Made by a program: the position numbers and the translations under genes. A stretch of DNA of 9,301 nucleotides from Candidatus Segatella mututuai (GTDB lineage: Bacteria > Bacteroidota > Bacteroidia > Bacteroidales > Bacteroidaceae), in assembly GCA_002439605.1 (NCBI GenBank), contig DJOI01000087.1, forward strand, positions 2,105-11,405. Reading direction: 5' to 3'. Each line of letters starts with the position of its first letter. Positions within the stretch are counted from its first letter, which is position 1. Positions 1-7,033 of the stretch are shown piece after piece. Under the pieces are notes generated by a model. The model had not been told where the DNA came from and ran no database searches. It saw only the letters and a program-made list of their open reading frames with translations.

Positions 1-2
1 CT

Positions 3-770
3 CCAACGCTAGAACCTTGTCGCTGGGTAGATGGTTGGCCTATGCTTACAGACGAGAACGGCAAGATACCTACCACCATGCAGAAGCCTATCTTAGGTTA
101 TGATAGCAAGGGATTGGTATATAGTGACGATTTCAATAGCGATAAACTTGACTTGCAGTGGCAGTGGAACCACAATCCTGTGGATGATGCATGGTCGCTG
201 ACAGAGCGCAAGGGATTCTTGAGATTGAAAACATCTCGCATCTCTCCAAATATCTTCTTGGCTCCAAATACGATCAGTACTCGTACCGAGGGACCAACTT
301 GCGAGGGTATCGTGAAAATGGATGTGAGCAAGATGAAGGATGGAGATGTGGCTGGTCTTTCCGCTTTCCAAAGTGATGCAGCTTTGTTGTCTATTGTGAA
401 GGAGGGCAAGAAGATGTATCTTGTGGGTACCAAGGAGAATGTCTCATTGACCCAAAAAGAGAAAGCTGTGACCGACGTAAAGCGTGAGGAAGTATATCGC
501 CAGGCTTTGAATCTGAAAGCAGATAAAGCCACGAAGTCTAGCATCATCTATCTGAAGATGAACTGTGATTTCCGCAATCATGCAGACCTCGCCAATTTAT
601 CGTATAGTGTGGATGGAAAAACTTGGATTCCTGTCATCAAGAGCTTCAAGATGAACTATGATTGGAGTCGCTTCTTCATGGGAACTCGTATCGCCATCTA
701 CAATTATGCAACCAAGACGGCAGGTGGATATGTGGATGTGGATTCTTTCGAGTATTCTAAGGGAGAATAA
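3..770 (+). CDS. Glycoside hydrolase family 43 protein, C-terminal part (5' end outside window)
   Basis: The reading frame is open from the left edge (codons from base 3), so the ATG at 42 is internal and the catalytic beta-propeller lies mostly outside the window. The first visible residues include RWVDGWPML followed by DENGK, typical of the end of the GH43 propeller in beta-xylosidase/arabinofuranosidase-like enzymes. After a short linker, SDDFNS, WQWNHNP and WSLTER, then GFLRLKT and GPTCEG, mark the concanavalin-A-like C-terminal domain (GH43_C2 type). This runs to the end, where GGYVDVDSFEYS forms the last strand. Family knowledge: such enzymes cut xylosyl or arabinosyl linkages in xylan, arabinoxylan or pectin side chains, and the C-terminal domain helps shape the active site. 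A signal peptide and the catalytic acids cannot be seen here, so exact substrate and location are unknown. The gene converges on the esterase gene, fitting a hemicellulose locus. Confidence 0.86.
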   Translation, partial: PTLEPCRWVDGWPMLTDENGKIPTTMQKPILGYDSKGLVYSDDFNSDKLDLQWQWNHNPVDDAWSLTERKGFLRLKTSRISPNIFLAPNTISTRTEGPTCEGIVKMDVSKMKDGDVAGLSAFQSDAALLSIVKEGKKMYLVGTKENVSLTQKEKAVTDVKREEVYRQALNLKADKATKSSIIYLKMNCDFRNHADLANLSYSVDGKTWIPVIKSFKMNYDWSRFFMGTRIAIYNYATKTAGGYVDVDSFEYSKGE

Positions 771-798
771 CCTTCTTTTTGTGGGGAAGGAATAAAAT

Positions 799-852
799 AA
801 GATGGCAGAAAGTTGAGAATCTGAGATGTTTTTCTTAACTTTGTGCCATCTT
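799..852. terminator. Large hairpin between convergent genes, probable bidirectional terminator
   Basis: Arms 799-819 and 832-852 pair over 20 positions: 9 bp AAGATGGCA/TGCCATCTT, one G-G mismatch (808/843), AAAGTT/AACTTT, then GAGAA/TTCTT with one G-U pair. The loop is about 12 nt (820-831). On the - strand the stem is followed by a T-rich tail (TTATTTTATT), and on the + strand by TTTTG after a short break. It lies 28 nt after the GH43 stop and about 105 nt after the esterase stop, where a shared terminator is expected. The terminator role is inferred; the pairing is seen. Confidence 0.6.
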
Positions 853-957
853 TTGTAAACTATCGTATGAACTAATCTGTATTTCTATATTTATGATTCA
901 CAAAAATATTCGATGGGAGACCCATAAAAAATGTGACCTGCGACCGTGACTTTCGCT

Positions 958-2409
958 TTATTTTTTGCGCTTAACAGCTGCCTTTGTTTTCGAAGCCTTC
1001 TCAGGCGTGGTAAGTGCCTCGTAGATGATCTCCGCCATCTTGCCCGCTCCCTTCTCCGTAGGATGGATACCATCCTGTTGCATCATATCGCTATAATTAT
1101 ATAAGGTGTGGAGGTCGATGAACTGGCACTTATTTTTCTTAGCCAATTTCTGGATGATAGGCATTTCGCCGTTGACGATGACACTGTCGCTGATAGTCCA
1201 GCTGTCCTTGAAGGCTGGTATTGGTGAACATAGATAGATCTTTGGCTGGTTAGGCAATGCCTTCAAGGTGTCAATCATCGCCTGCATACTCTGGCGATAC
1301 TCGTCTGCACCCTTCGCCCAATTATGAGCCTTCGAATCATTGGTACCGAGCTTGATGATGACGATATCAGGGTTGAAAGCTTGCGCATCCTTCCATGCCA
1401 TCTCTTTCATATAAGGGATGTCACCCTTGTTCATCATAGTACGGGCACTCACACCGAAGTTTTTCACTTCATATCCATCGCCTAATTTCTTCTGCAACTG
1501 AGCTGGATAACCTTTGACAGGTGCCATGCCGATGCCATACCCGTCGGTTATCGAGTTGCCAATGCAAGCCACACGTACGGCATTCTCGTTAGGTGACTTA
1601 TGTGAACGCAGCCACCAAGTGAGGTCGTCCAACATTTGCCCGTGATAAGGGAAGCCATGTTCTGCATCTCGGAACCCCCAACCATGACCGCAAGTAGGAT
1701 AGATATGCATCGTACACTCATTGCCCTCGTTGCGCATCGCCGAATAGTAAGCTACACCATTGGTTACAGGTGGCACCACCTCATCGTCGCTCGAAAGCAA
1801 GATGATGGCAGGAGGGGTGAGATGGCGACGAACAGCCTTGTCGTTAGACCATTCCTTGACCAATTTATTGTCTTTCACTCCCTCTTTACCCAAGAATCCA
1901 TAGCTTGAACCAGCATGTCCCTTCTGAGGATCCATCGAAATGACAGGATAGAAGAGAATGGAGAAATTAGGACGAGCATCATACTCGGCATGGGTGCTGA
2001 CCGATGAAGCCAAGTGGCCACCAGCCGAAAAGCCCATGATGCCCACATCCTCCTTATTAATACGCCATACGGCTGAGCTATCCCTTACGGTACGCATCGC
2101 CTGATAAGCATCGGCTAAAGGAACATTTCGGTTACCATTAGGCATACGGTACTTCAAGACGAAGAATGCAATACCCTGCTTGTTGAAATACTCTGCCCAG
2201 TCGTACCCTTCATGATTGAGGGCCAGATGAGAATAGCCGCCACCAGGGCAGTCGACCACAGCTCTTCCCGTAGGGTTTTGTGGCAAATAACATGTCAGAT
2301 TGCTTTCTCCATCAGGCGTAAGATTGAGCACAAACTTTTTTGCTGTCGACTGGGCTGACGAGGTAAGCACAGCCATCAGACAGACCATAGATAACAACAT
2401 CTTCTTCAT
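958..2409 (-). CDS. Secreted two-domain carbohydrate esterase: alpha/beta hydrolase plus SGNH hydrolase
   Basis: The 483-residue protein begins with a signal peptide (about residues 1-19, MKKMLL... ending SSAQ), so it probably acts in the periplasm or at the cell surface. Residues about 25-270 form an alpha/beta hydrolase like the BD-FAE/acetyl-xylan esterase group: PGGGYS near 55-60 (oxyanion region), nucleophile Ser128 in GFSAGG, acid Asp208 or Asp209 in SSDDEVVPP, and His242 in CGHGWGF. Residues about 278-466 form a complete SGNH/GDSL hydrolase: Ser286 in GNSIT, Gly319 in NFG, Asn357 in GTND, and Asp446/His449 in DGIHP. Both catalytic sets look intact. The C-terminus (about 470-483) is lysine-rich. 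Known relatives in Prevotella and Bacteroides remove acetyl or feruloyl groups from xylan; acetyl-xylan esterase is my best guess, not proven. It lies 83 nt downstream of uxuA on the same strand but has its own -7 box. Confidence 0.88.
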   Translation of the reverse strand: MKKMLLSMVCLMAVLTSSAQSTAKKFVLNLTPDGESNLTCYLPQNPTGRAVVDCPGGGYSHLALNHEGYDWAEYFNKQGIAFFVLKYRMPNGNRNVPLADAYQAMRTVRDSSAVWRINKEDVGIMGFSAGGHLASSVSTHAEYDARPNFSILFYPVISMDPQKGHAGSSYGFLGKEGVKDNKLVKEWSNDKAVRRHLTPPAIILLSSDDEVVPPVTNGVAYYSAMRNEGNECTMHIYPTCGHGWGFRDAEHGFPYHGQMLDDLTWWLRSHKSPNENAVRVACIGNSITDGYGIGMAPVKGYPAQLQKKLGDGYEVKNFGVSARTMMNKGDIPYMKEMAWKDAQAFNPDIVIIKLGTNDSKAHNWAKGADEYRQSMQAMIDTLKALPNQPKIYLCSPIPAFKDSWTISDSVIVNGEMPIIQKLAKKNKCQFIDLHTLYNYSDMMQQDGIHPTEKGAGKMAEIIYEALTTPEKASKTKAAVKRKK

Positions 2410-2446
2410 AACTACATTGTTAGGTTGATTTGTTTTTTGTTGTCAG

Positions 2447-2454
2447 CAAAGGTA
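2447..2454 (-). promoter_or_regulatory. Putative -7 box of the esterase gene
   Basis: On the - strand this reads TACCTTTG, matching the Bacteroidetes -7 consensus TAnnTTTG, 37 nt before the esterase ATG; the inferred 5' leader is about 30 nt. A TTTG at the usual -33 distance is not present, so the upstream box is weak and may need an activator. This suggests the esterase can be transcribed separately from uxuA. Confidence 0.45.
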
Positions 2455-2492
2455 AGAATAATAGCAAAACTGCTTATTACCTTAGATTTTGA

Positions 2493-3713
2493 TTAATCAA
2501 AGAAACCTGGCTGATGATACTTGATACCCAATTCACGGTCTACCGTAGCAAGAATACCTTGCACCTGCCCCATGGCGAACATACGTCCCAAGAAACTGTA
2601 TCCAGCATTGTATCCACGGTTCTCGTCGCCGAGCATACACATACCATGATCCACACGCATAGGCAAGTTGGGATTCACCTTCTCGAAGATGCGCGCCAAC
2701 TCTATCAAGTCGGCACGGCCACCCAAGTGACTTGCCTCCGTAAAGTCGCCATTCTCAAAGATGTGGCAAGAGCGCATGTGAACGAACCATGTTCGGTCGG
2801 CATATTTACGAGCCAGCTCTACCACATTATTATGGCTGCCTGCCGAGAGAGAACCTGCACAGAAGGTAAGTCCATTATGCTTATTGTCTACGGCCTTGAG
2901 GAACCAGTTGATGTCTTCATCACAAGTCACGATACGTGGCAAACCCAAGATTGGGAATGGAGGATCGTCAGGGTGCACGCACATATACATGTCACACTCT
3001 TCGCAAGTAGGCATGATGGCATCGAGGAAGTAGCGCATATTTTCACGCAACTGTTCCTTGGAAATGCCTTTATAACGGCTGAGCAATTGACGGAACAACT
3101 CTACAGGATGCTTGTCTCCCTCCTTAATATTACCGTTCACGAAGCCCTGCGTCTTCACGATGATGTTATCCACCAGCTTATGATCATCTGCAGGCGTCAT
3201 TTTTTCCTTCAGTTCTTCTACCTCCTTCAAGATATCACGACCCATCGCCTGGCCCTTTGCCTGCCAGTCGTCCTCAGCCCCCTCACGCTTCAAGATATGA
3301 ATGTCGAAGTAAGCAAACTGTGGAAACGAAAAGTACAAACTGGTACTCCCGTTGGGGTTATCGTGAAACAGGTCTGTACGTGCCCAGTCGAGCACCGGCA
3401 TGAAGTTATAACAGATGGTATGAATACCTTCGAGTGAAAGGTTTCTGAGACTTTCCTTGTACCGTTCTATCTGCTCATCCCTGTCGGCACCCGCATACTT
3501 GATGCTCTCTACCACAGGAAGAGACTCCACCACGCTCCACCTCATTCCATAGCTTTCGATGTACTCCCTCAGGTCACGGATTTTCTCGCGGGTCCACACC
3601 TCGCCATTAGGCACATCGTGCAAGGCAGTAACAATACCTTCTACCCCAATTTCCTTCAACATGGCCAGAGTGATTTTGTCGCTCTTGCCAAACCATCTCC
3701 AAGTTCTTTCCAT
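2493..3713 (-). CDS. uxuA: Mannonate dehydratase
   Basis: UxuA removes water from D-mannonate to give 2-keto-3-deoxy-gluconate, a cytoplasmic step in glucuronate breakdown. The 406-residue length matches the family (about 390-400). The start MERTWRWFGK followed by VTALHDVPNGEVW is the classic UxuA N-terminus and supports the ATG at 3713. Expected metal ligands are present: His247 (in CVHPDDPP), Cys285 (FCAGS), His312 (FVHMRS) and Asp355 (VDHG); their spacing closely follows that of characterised ManD enzymes, which bind Mn2+. There is no signal peptide. Its pairing with a secreted esterase and a GH43 enzyme suggests growth on glucuronate-bearing xylan; the other hexuronate genes (uxaC, uxuB, kdgK, kdgA) are not in the window. 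It is preceded by a promoter-like site and a leader of about 115 nt. Confidence 0.95.
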   Translation of the reverse strand: MERTWRWFGKSDKITLAMLKEIGVEGIVTALHDVPNGEVWTREKIRDLREYIESYGMRWSVVESLPVVESIKYAGADRDEQIERYKESLRNLSLEGIHTICYNFMPVLDWARTDLFHDNPNGSTSLYFSFPQFAYFDIHILKREGAEDDWQAKGQAMGRDILKEVEELKEKMTPADDHKLVDNIIVKTQGFVNGNIKEGDKHPVELFRQLLSRYKGISKEQLRENMRYFLDAIMPTCEECDMYMCVHPDDPPFPILGLPRIVTCDEDINWFLKAVDNKHNGLTFCAGSLSAGSHNNVVELARKYADRTWFVHMRSCHIFENGDFTEASHLGGRADLIELARIFEKVNPNLPMRVDHGMCMLGDENRGYNAGYSFLGRMFAMGQVQGILATVDRELGIKYHQPGFFD

Positions 3714-3836
3714 AATGCTTATTGATTCTGTTAAATGTTATTTGCTTCGTTATCGTTTTTAAATAATCCCTATTAAGACAACCATCGATTGGAACAGAGA
3801 GTTCACTCCAGATTGCCAGACATAGGATATCTTTTG

Positions 3837-3844
3837 CAAAGTTA
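3837..3844 (-). promoter_or_regulatory. Putative -7 box of uxuA
   Basis: On the - strand this reads TAACTTTG, a match to TAnnTTTG, with a weak CTTG 17 nt further upstream instead of a good -33 box. It implies a long uxuA leader of about 115 nt, extending to the ATG at 3713. Within that leader a small inverted repeat, GAAC-N5-GTTC (3792-3804), is the only symmetry I found; it could be part of an operator, but this is weak. Confidence 0.4.
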
Positions 3845-3906
3845 AGCATTTTATCTGAACACAAGATGTCTTTTCGTCTAATTTATTGCATTTTAATACA
3901 AATAAG

Positions 3907-3937
3907 TTTGGTAATTGTAGCTTTTTTACTAAATTTG
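3907..3937 (+). promoter_or_regulatory. Bacteroidetes housekeeping promoter of sppA (operon promoter)
   Basis: TTTG at 3907-3910 and TAAATTTG at 3930-3937 are separated by exactly 19 nt, a full match to the Bacteroidetes sigma-ABfr consensus (TTTG, 19-21 nt, TAnnTTTG). Transcription should begin near 3943, giving a 5' leader of about 30 nt before the sppA ATG at 3975. It likely drives sppA and the co-oriented genes after it. Confidence 0.75.
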
Positions 3938-3974
3938 CAGAACGAATGAACAGTCAACATAAATTTAACGCATT

Positions 3975-5753
3975 ATGAAACAGTTTTTCAAGAGCGTGGC
4001 AGCCACCGTCGTGGGCATCTTTGCCTTTGGCATCATCATTGGCATTTTTGCTTTCATCAGCCTGTTAGGTATGCTGATGAGTGGCGACAAACCTTCGCTG
4101 CGCGACAATTCGGTCATGGTCATGAAGCTGCAAGGCATCATCAACGAGCAAGGACAAGAGGACGTGATGGGGCAAATCACGGGTAACTCTTTCAGCCAAT
4201 TGGGGCTGAACGAAATACTCTCTGCCATCAAGAAGGCAAAGAACGAGGACAAGATAAAAGGTATCTATTTGGAGCCCGGTGCGCTCATCACCGACTATGC
4301 CACCTTGCAGGAAATACGCAAGGCACTCGAAGATTTCAAGAAGAGTGGCAAATGGATCATTGCCTATGGCGATGCCATGACGCAAGGCAGCTATTACCTG
4401 GCATCGGTAGCCAACAAGGTGTATCTCAATCCAGAAGGATCGATAGATTGGCACGGATTGGCATCTCAACCCATGTTCCTGAAAGACCTATATGCAAAGT
4501 TTGGCATCAAGTATACGGTAGTGAAGGTGGGAAAATTCAAGAGTTACACAGAACAGTACACCGAAGACAAGATGAGCGATGCGAACCGAGAGCAGGTTTC
4601 GCGCTATATCAACGGTCTGTGGCAGCAGTTGCTTACAGACGTGTCCAAGAGCCGGGGCATCAACAAGGACTCGCTCAACCATTATGCCGATGGTTTCGTG
4701 GCACTCGAAGATTGCAAGTTACTGAAAACTCGCAAGATGGTAGACGGTTTCTGCTATTACGACGAAATTAGGACCTTAGTGAAGAAACAACTTGGCATTA
4801 CGGACAACAGGCACATCCGACAGGCAAGCATCAGCGAGGTGAATGCCGCCGTAGAAGACAAATGCAAAGGAAGCACCATTGCTGTATATTACTGCCAGGG
4901 AGGCATTACCCAGCAGGCCACGACAAGCCTGTGGGGTGGCGAGCAGCAGATTGTAAGCAGCAAGGTTATTGCCGACCTGGACGACCTTGCAAAAGACGAG
5001 GATGTAAAGGCTGTGGTAATACGCATCAATTCTGGAGGCGGCGATGCCTATGCCTCCGAACAGATATGGAGGGCCGTGAGCCAGCTTAATAAAAAGAAAC
5101 CTGTGGTTGTTTCGATGGGAGGAATAGCAGCATCGGGAGCTTACTACATGAGTATGGGAGCACGTTACATCATGGCGCAACCTACCACCCTTACAGGAAG
5201 CATCGGTATTTTTGGTGCCTTCCCCGACATGAGCGGCCTCATCACCCAAAAATTAGGAGTTAAGTTCGACGAAGTAAAGACCAACCGCAACAGTGGATAT
5301 TTGGGCGCTCTGACGGCTCGCCCATTCACCCCGGAAGAGCTGGGCTACCTGCAGGCATACGTCAACCGGGGCTATGCGCTTTTCCGCAAACGCGTGGCTG
5401 AAGGCAGAAAGATGTCTACCAGCGAGGTGGAGAAAATAGCACAAGGACGAGTTTGGCTCGGAACAGATGCCAAGAGCATCAAGCTAATCGATGGCTTTGG
5501 CGGACTGTATGACGCAGTAGCCAAGGCTGCACAGCTGGCAAAGATAAAGGATTACCATACAGACGAGTATCCATTACCAGCAAGCTGGATGGACCAGCTA
5601 CTCAACAATGCTGCCAATGGAGGCGGCAACTATCTCGATGAGCAATTGCGCCTTACCTTGGGGGAGTTGTACACTCCATTCATGTGGCTGCGCAACATCA
5701 ACGAGCACGAGCCCATACAGGCCTCACTGCCCTACGTACTCAACATCAAATAA
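3975..5753 (+). CDS. sppA: Signal peptide peptidase SppA, long (67K-type) form
   Basis: SppA is an inner-membrane serine protease that degrades signal peptides left after protein export. The 592-residue protein has one N-terminal membrane segment (about 9-36, rich in I/F/G) after a short MKQFFK head, then two tandem peptidase S49 domains, as in the roughly 618-residue E. coli enzyme. The catalytic pair is visible: the general base Lys189 in VGKFKSYTE lies in the first half and the nucleophile Ser387 in GGIAASGAYY in the second. This reproduces the E. coli Lys209/Ser409 arrangement. INSGGGDAYASE (351-362) and TLTGSIGIFG (405-414) are typical S49 motifs. The start sits about 30 nt after the predicted transcription start. 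It heads a co-oriented run with lpxK 104 nt downstream. Confidence 0.95.
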   Translation: MKQFFKSVAATVVGIFAFGIIIGIFAFISLLGMLMSGDKPSLRDNSVMVMKLQGIINEQGQEDVMGQITGNSFSQLGLNEILSAIKKAKNEDKIKGIYLEPGALITDYATLQEIRKALEDFKKSGKWIIAYGDAMTQGSYYLASVANKVYLNPEGSIDWHGLASQPMFLKDLYAKFGIKYTVVKVGKFKSYTEQYTEDKMSDANREQVSRYINGLWQQLLTDVSKSRGINKDSLNHYADGFVALEDCKLLKTRKMVDGFCYYDEIRTLVKKQLGITDNRHIRQASISEVNAAVEDKCKGSTIAVYYCQGGITQQATTSLWGGEQQIVSSKVIADLDDLAKDEDVKAVVIRINSGGGDAYASEQIWRAVSQLNKKKPVVVSMGGIAASGAYYMSMGARYIMAQPTTLTGSIGIFGAFPDMSGLITQKLGVKFDEVKTNRNSGYLGALTARPFTPEELGYLQAYVNRGYALFRKRVAEGRKMSTSEVEKIAQGRVWLGTDAKSIKLIDGFGGLYDAVAKAAQLAKIKDYHTDEYPLPASWMDQLLNNAANGGGNYLDEQLRLTLGELYTPFMWLRNINEHEPIQASLPYVLNIK

Positions 5754-5857
5754 AAATCATCCCATCATAAATTAAGGTGTAGACAAATATGACGATCGGG
5801 TACAGGCATATACTGCGACATGGCATACCAATATATAAAGAGGTGTAAATAACCAAA

Positions 5858-7033
5858 ATGAGAACTGAAGGAGATCTTATCAAAATAAACGAATGGCTCA
5901 TCCCGTTGAGCTGGCTATACGCCATCGGCGTACGCTTTCGCAACTGGCTCTTTGACGTGGGAATCAAGCGTAGCAGGACTTTCAGTCTGCCCGTCATATC
6001 CATAGGCAATATCACGGTAGGCGGGTCTGGCAAGACTCCGCATGTAGAATACCTCGTCCGATTGTTGCACGACAAGATGAAGGTTGCTGTTCTCTCTCGC
6101 GGATACAAGCGAAAAAGCAGTGGTTATGTGCTGGCTGACAAGGAAACAGCGATGGAAGAGATAGGCGACGAACCTTTCCAGATGCACCAGAAATTTCCCG
6201 ACATCTATGTGGCTGTCGATACCAAGCGGGTAAGAGGAATAGAACATCTGCAGTCTGACGAAGAGACAAAAGATGTGGACGTTGTGTTGCTCGACGATGC
6301 CTTCCAACACAGATATGTGAAACCAGGTATCAACATTCTGCTGGTAGACTATCACCGTCTCATCATCTACGACAAGATGCTGCCCGCAGGAAGACTACGC
6401 GAACCTCTCAGCGGAAAGAACCGTGCCGATATCGTGATTGTAACGAAGTGTCCGAAAGACCTTCGACCCATGGAGTTCCGTGTTCTTACAAAAGCCATGA
6501 GCCTCTATCCGTTTCAGAAGCTCTACTTCACATGCATTGACTATGACGATGCGAAAGGGCTCTTCAATGGGAATACTCGCTCACTCCAGGAGTTGCGCCA
6601 ACAGCACGTTCTGCTCCTCACGGGCATAGCATCTCCCAAACAGATGGAACACGACCTCAAACCTCACGTGGGCGACATCAGAAATCTTCTGTTTGGCGAT
6701 CATCATCTGTTTAAACCACGAGACATCAAGCTCATCAACGACACCTTTGAGGCCATGCCTCAGCCACGCATCATCATCACAACAGAAAAAGACGCCGTGC
6801 GACTGAAGGAAACCGAAGGACTCAGCGAACCTGTAAAGCAAAGCATCTATGTACTGCCCATCAAGGTAAGCTTCATGCTCGACCAAGAAGAAAACTTTAA
6901 CGAAAAAATCATTAGCTATGTACGAAAAAATTCAAGAAACAGCATCCTGGCTAAGAGAAAGGATGTCCACAAGTCCAAAGACCGCCATCATTCTGGGAAC
7001 GGGGCTCGGACAATTGGCTTCAGAAATAACTGA
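5858..7033 (+). CDS. lpxK: Tetraacyldisaccharide 4'-kinase (lipid A kinase)
   Basis: LpxK phosphorylates the 4' position of the lipid A disaccharide on the cytoplasmic face of the inner membrane. The N-terminal WLIPLSWLYAIGVRFRN stretch is the expected membrane-associated helix. The P-loop is GNITVGGSGKTP (50-61, Lys59/Thr60), followed by LSRGYKRKSSGY (79-90), GDEPFQM (103-109), the catalytic-type LDDAFQHR (145-152), LPAGRLREP (175-183), FGDHHLF (279-285) and TTEKDAVRL (308-316). At 391 residues it is longer than most relatives (roughly 320-380, from memory). The last 38 residues are read in another frame inside punA, and the tail after about residue 362 looks unlike a folded domain (basic, RKDVHKSKDRHH). 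The ATG at 5858 is the only ATG before the conserved INEWLIPLSW; an in-frame TAA lies at 5846. AGAGGTG 18-12 nt upstream is a weak ribosome site. Confidence 0.94.
   Translation: MRTEGDLIKINEWLIPLSWLYAIGVRFRNWLFDVGIKRSRTFSLPVISIGNITVGGSGKTPHVEYLVRLLHDKMKVAVLSRGYKRKSSGYVLADKETAMEEIGDEPFQMHQKFPDIYVAVDTKRVRGIEHLQSDEETKDVDVVLLDDAFQHRYVKPGINILLVDYHRLIIYDKMLPAGRLREPLSGKNRADIVIVTKCPKDLRPMEFRVLTKAMSLYPFQKLYFTCIDYDDAKGLFNGNTRSLQELRQQHVLLLTGIASPKQMEHDLKPHVGDIRNLLFGDHHLFKPRDIKLINDTFEAMPQPRIIITTEKDAVRLKETEGLSEPVKQSIYVLPIKVSFMLDQEENFNEKIISYVRKNSRNSILAKRKDVHKSKDRHHSGNGARTIGFRNN

Noticed and set aside
2514..3437. 307-codon open frame on the + strand opposite uxuA
   Set aside because: It lies fully antisense to a clear uxuA gene, shows no recognisable motif, and is explained by codon bias of the real gene on the other strand.
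3607..3864. 85-codon - strand frame covering the uxuA start and leader
   Set aside because: It begins at the predicted uxuA promoter and overlaps the 5' end of uxuA in another frame; composition gives no sign of a real protein.
4776..5249. 157-codon - strand frame opposite sppA
   Set aside because: Antisense shadow of a well-supported gene, no motifs.
5754..5857. Separate promoter for lpxK in the sppA-lpxK gap
   Set aside because: No TAnnTTTG box was found; co-transcription from the sppA promoter is simpler.
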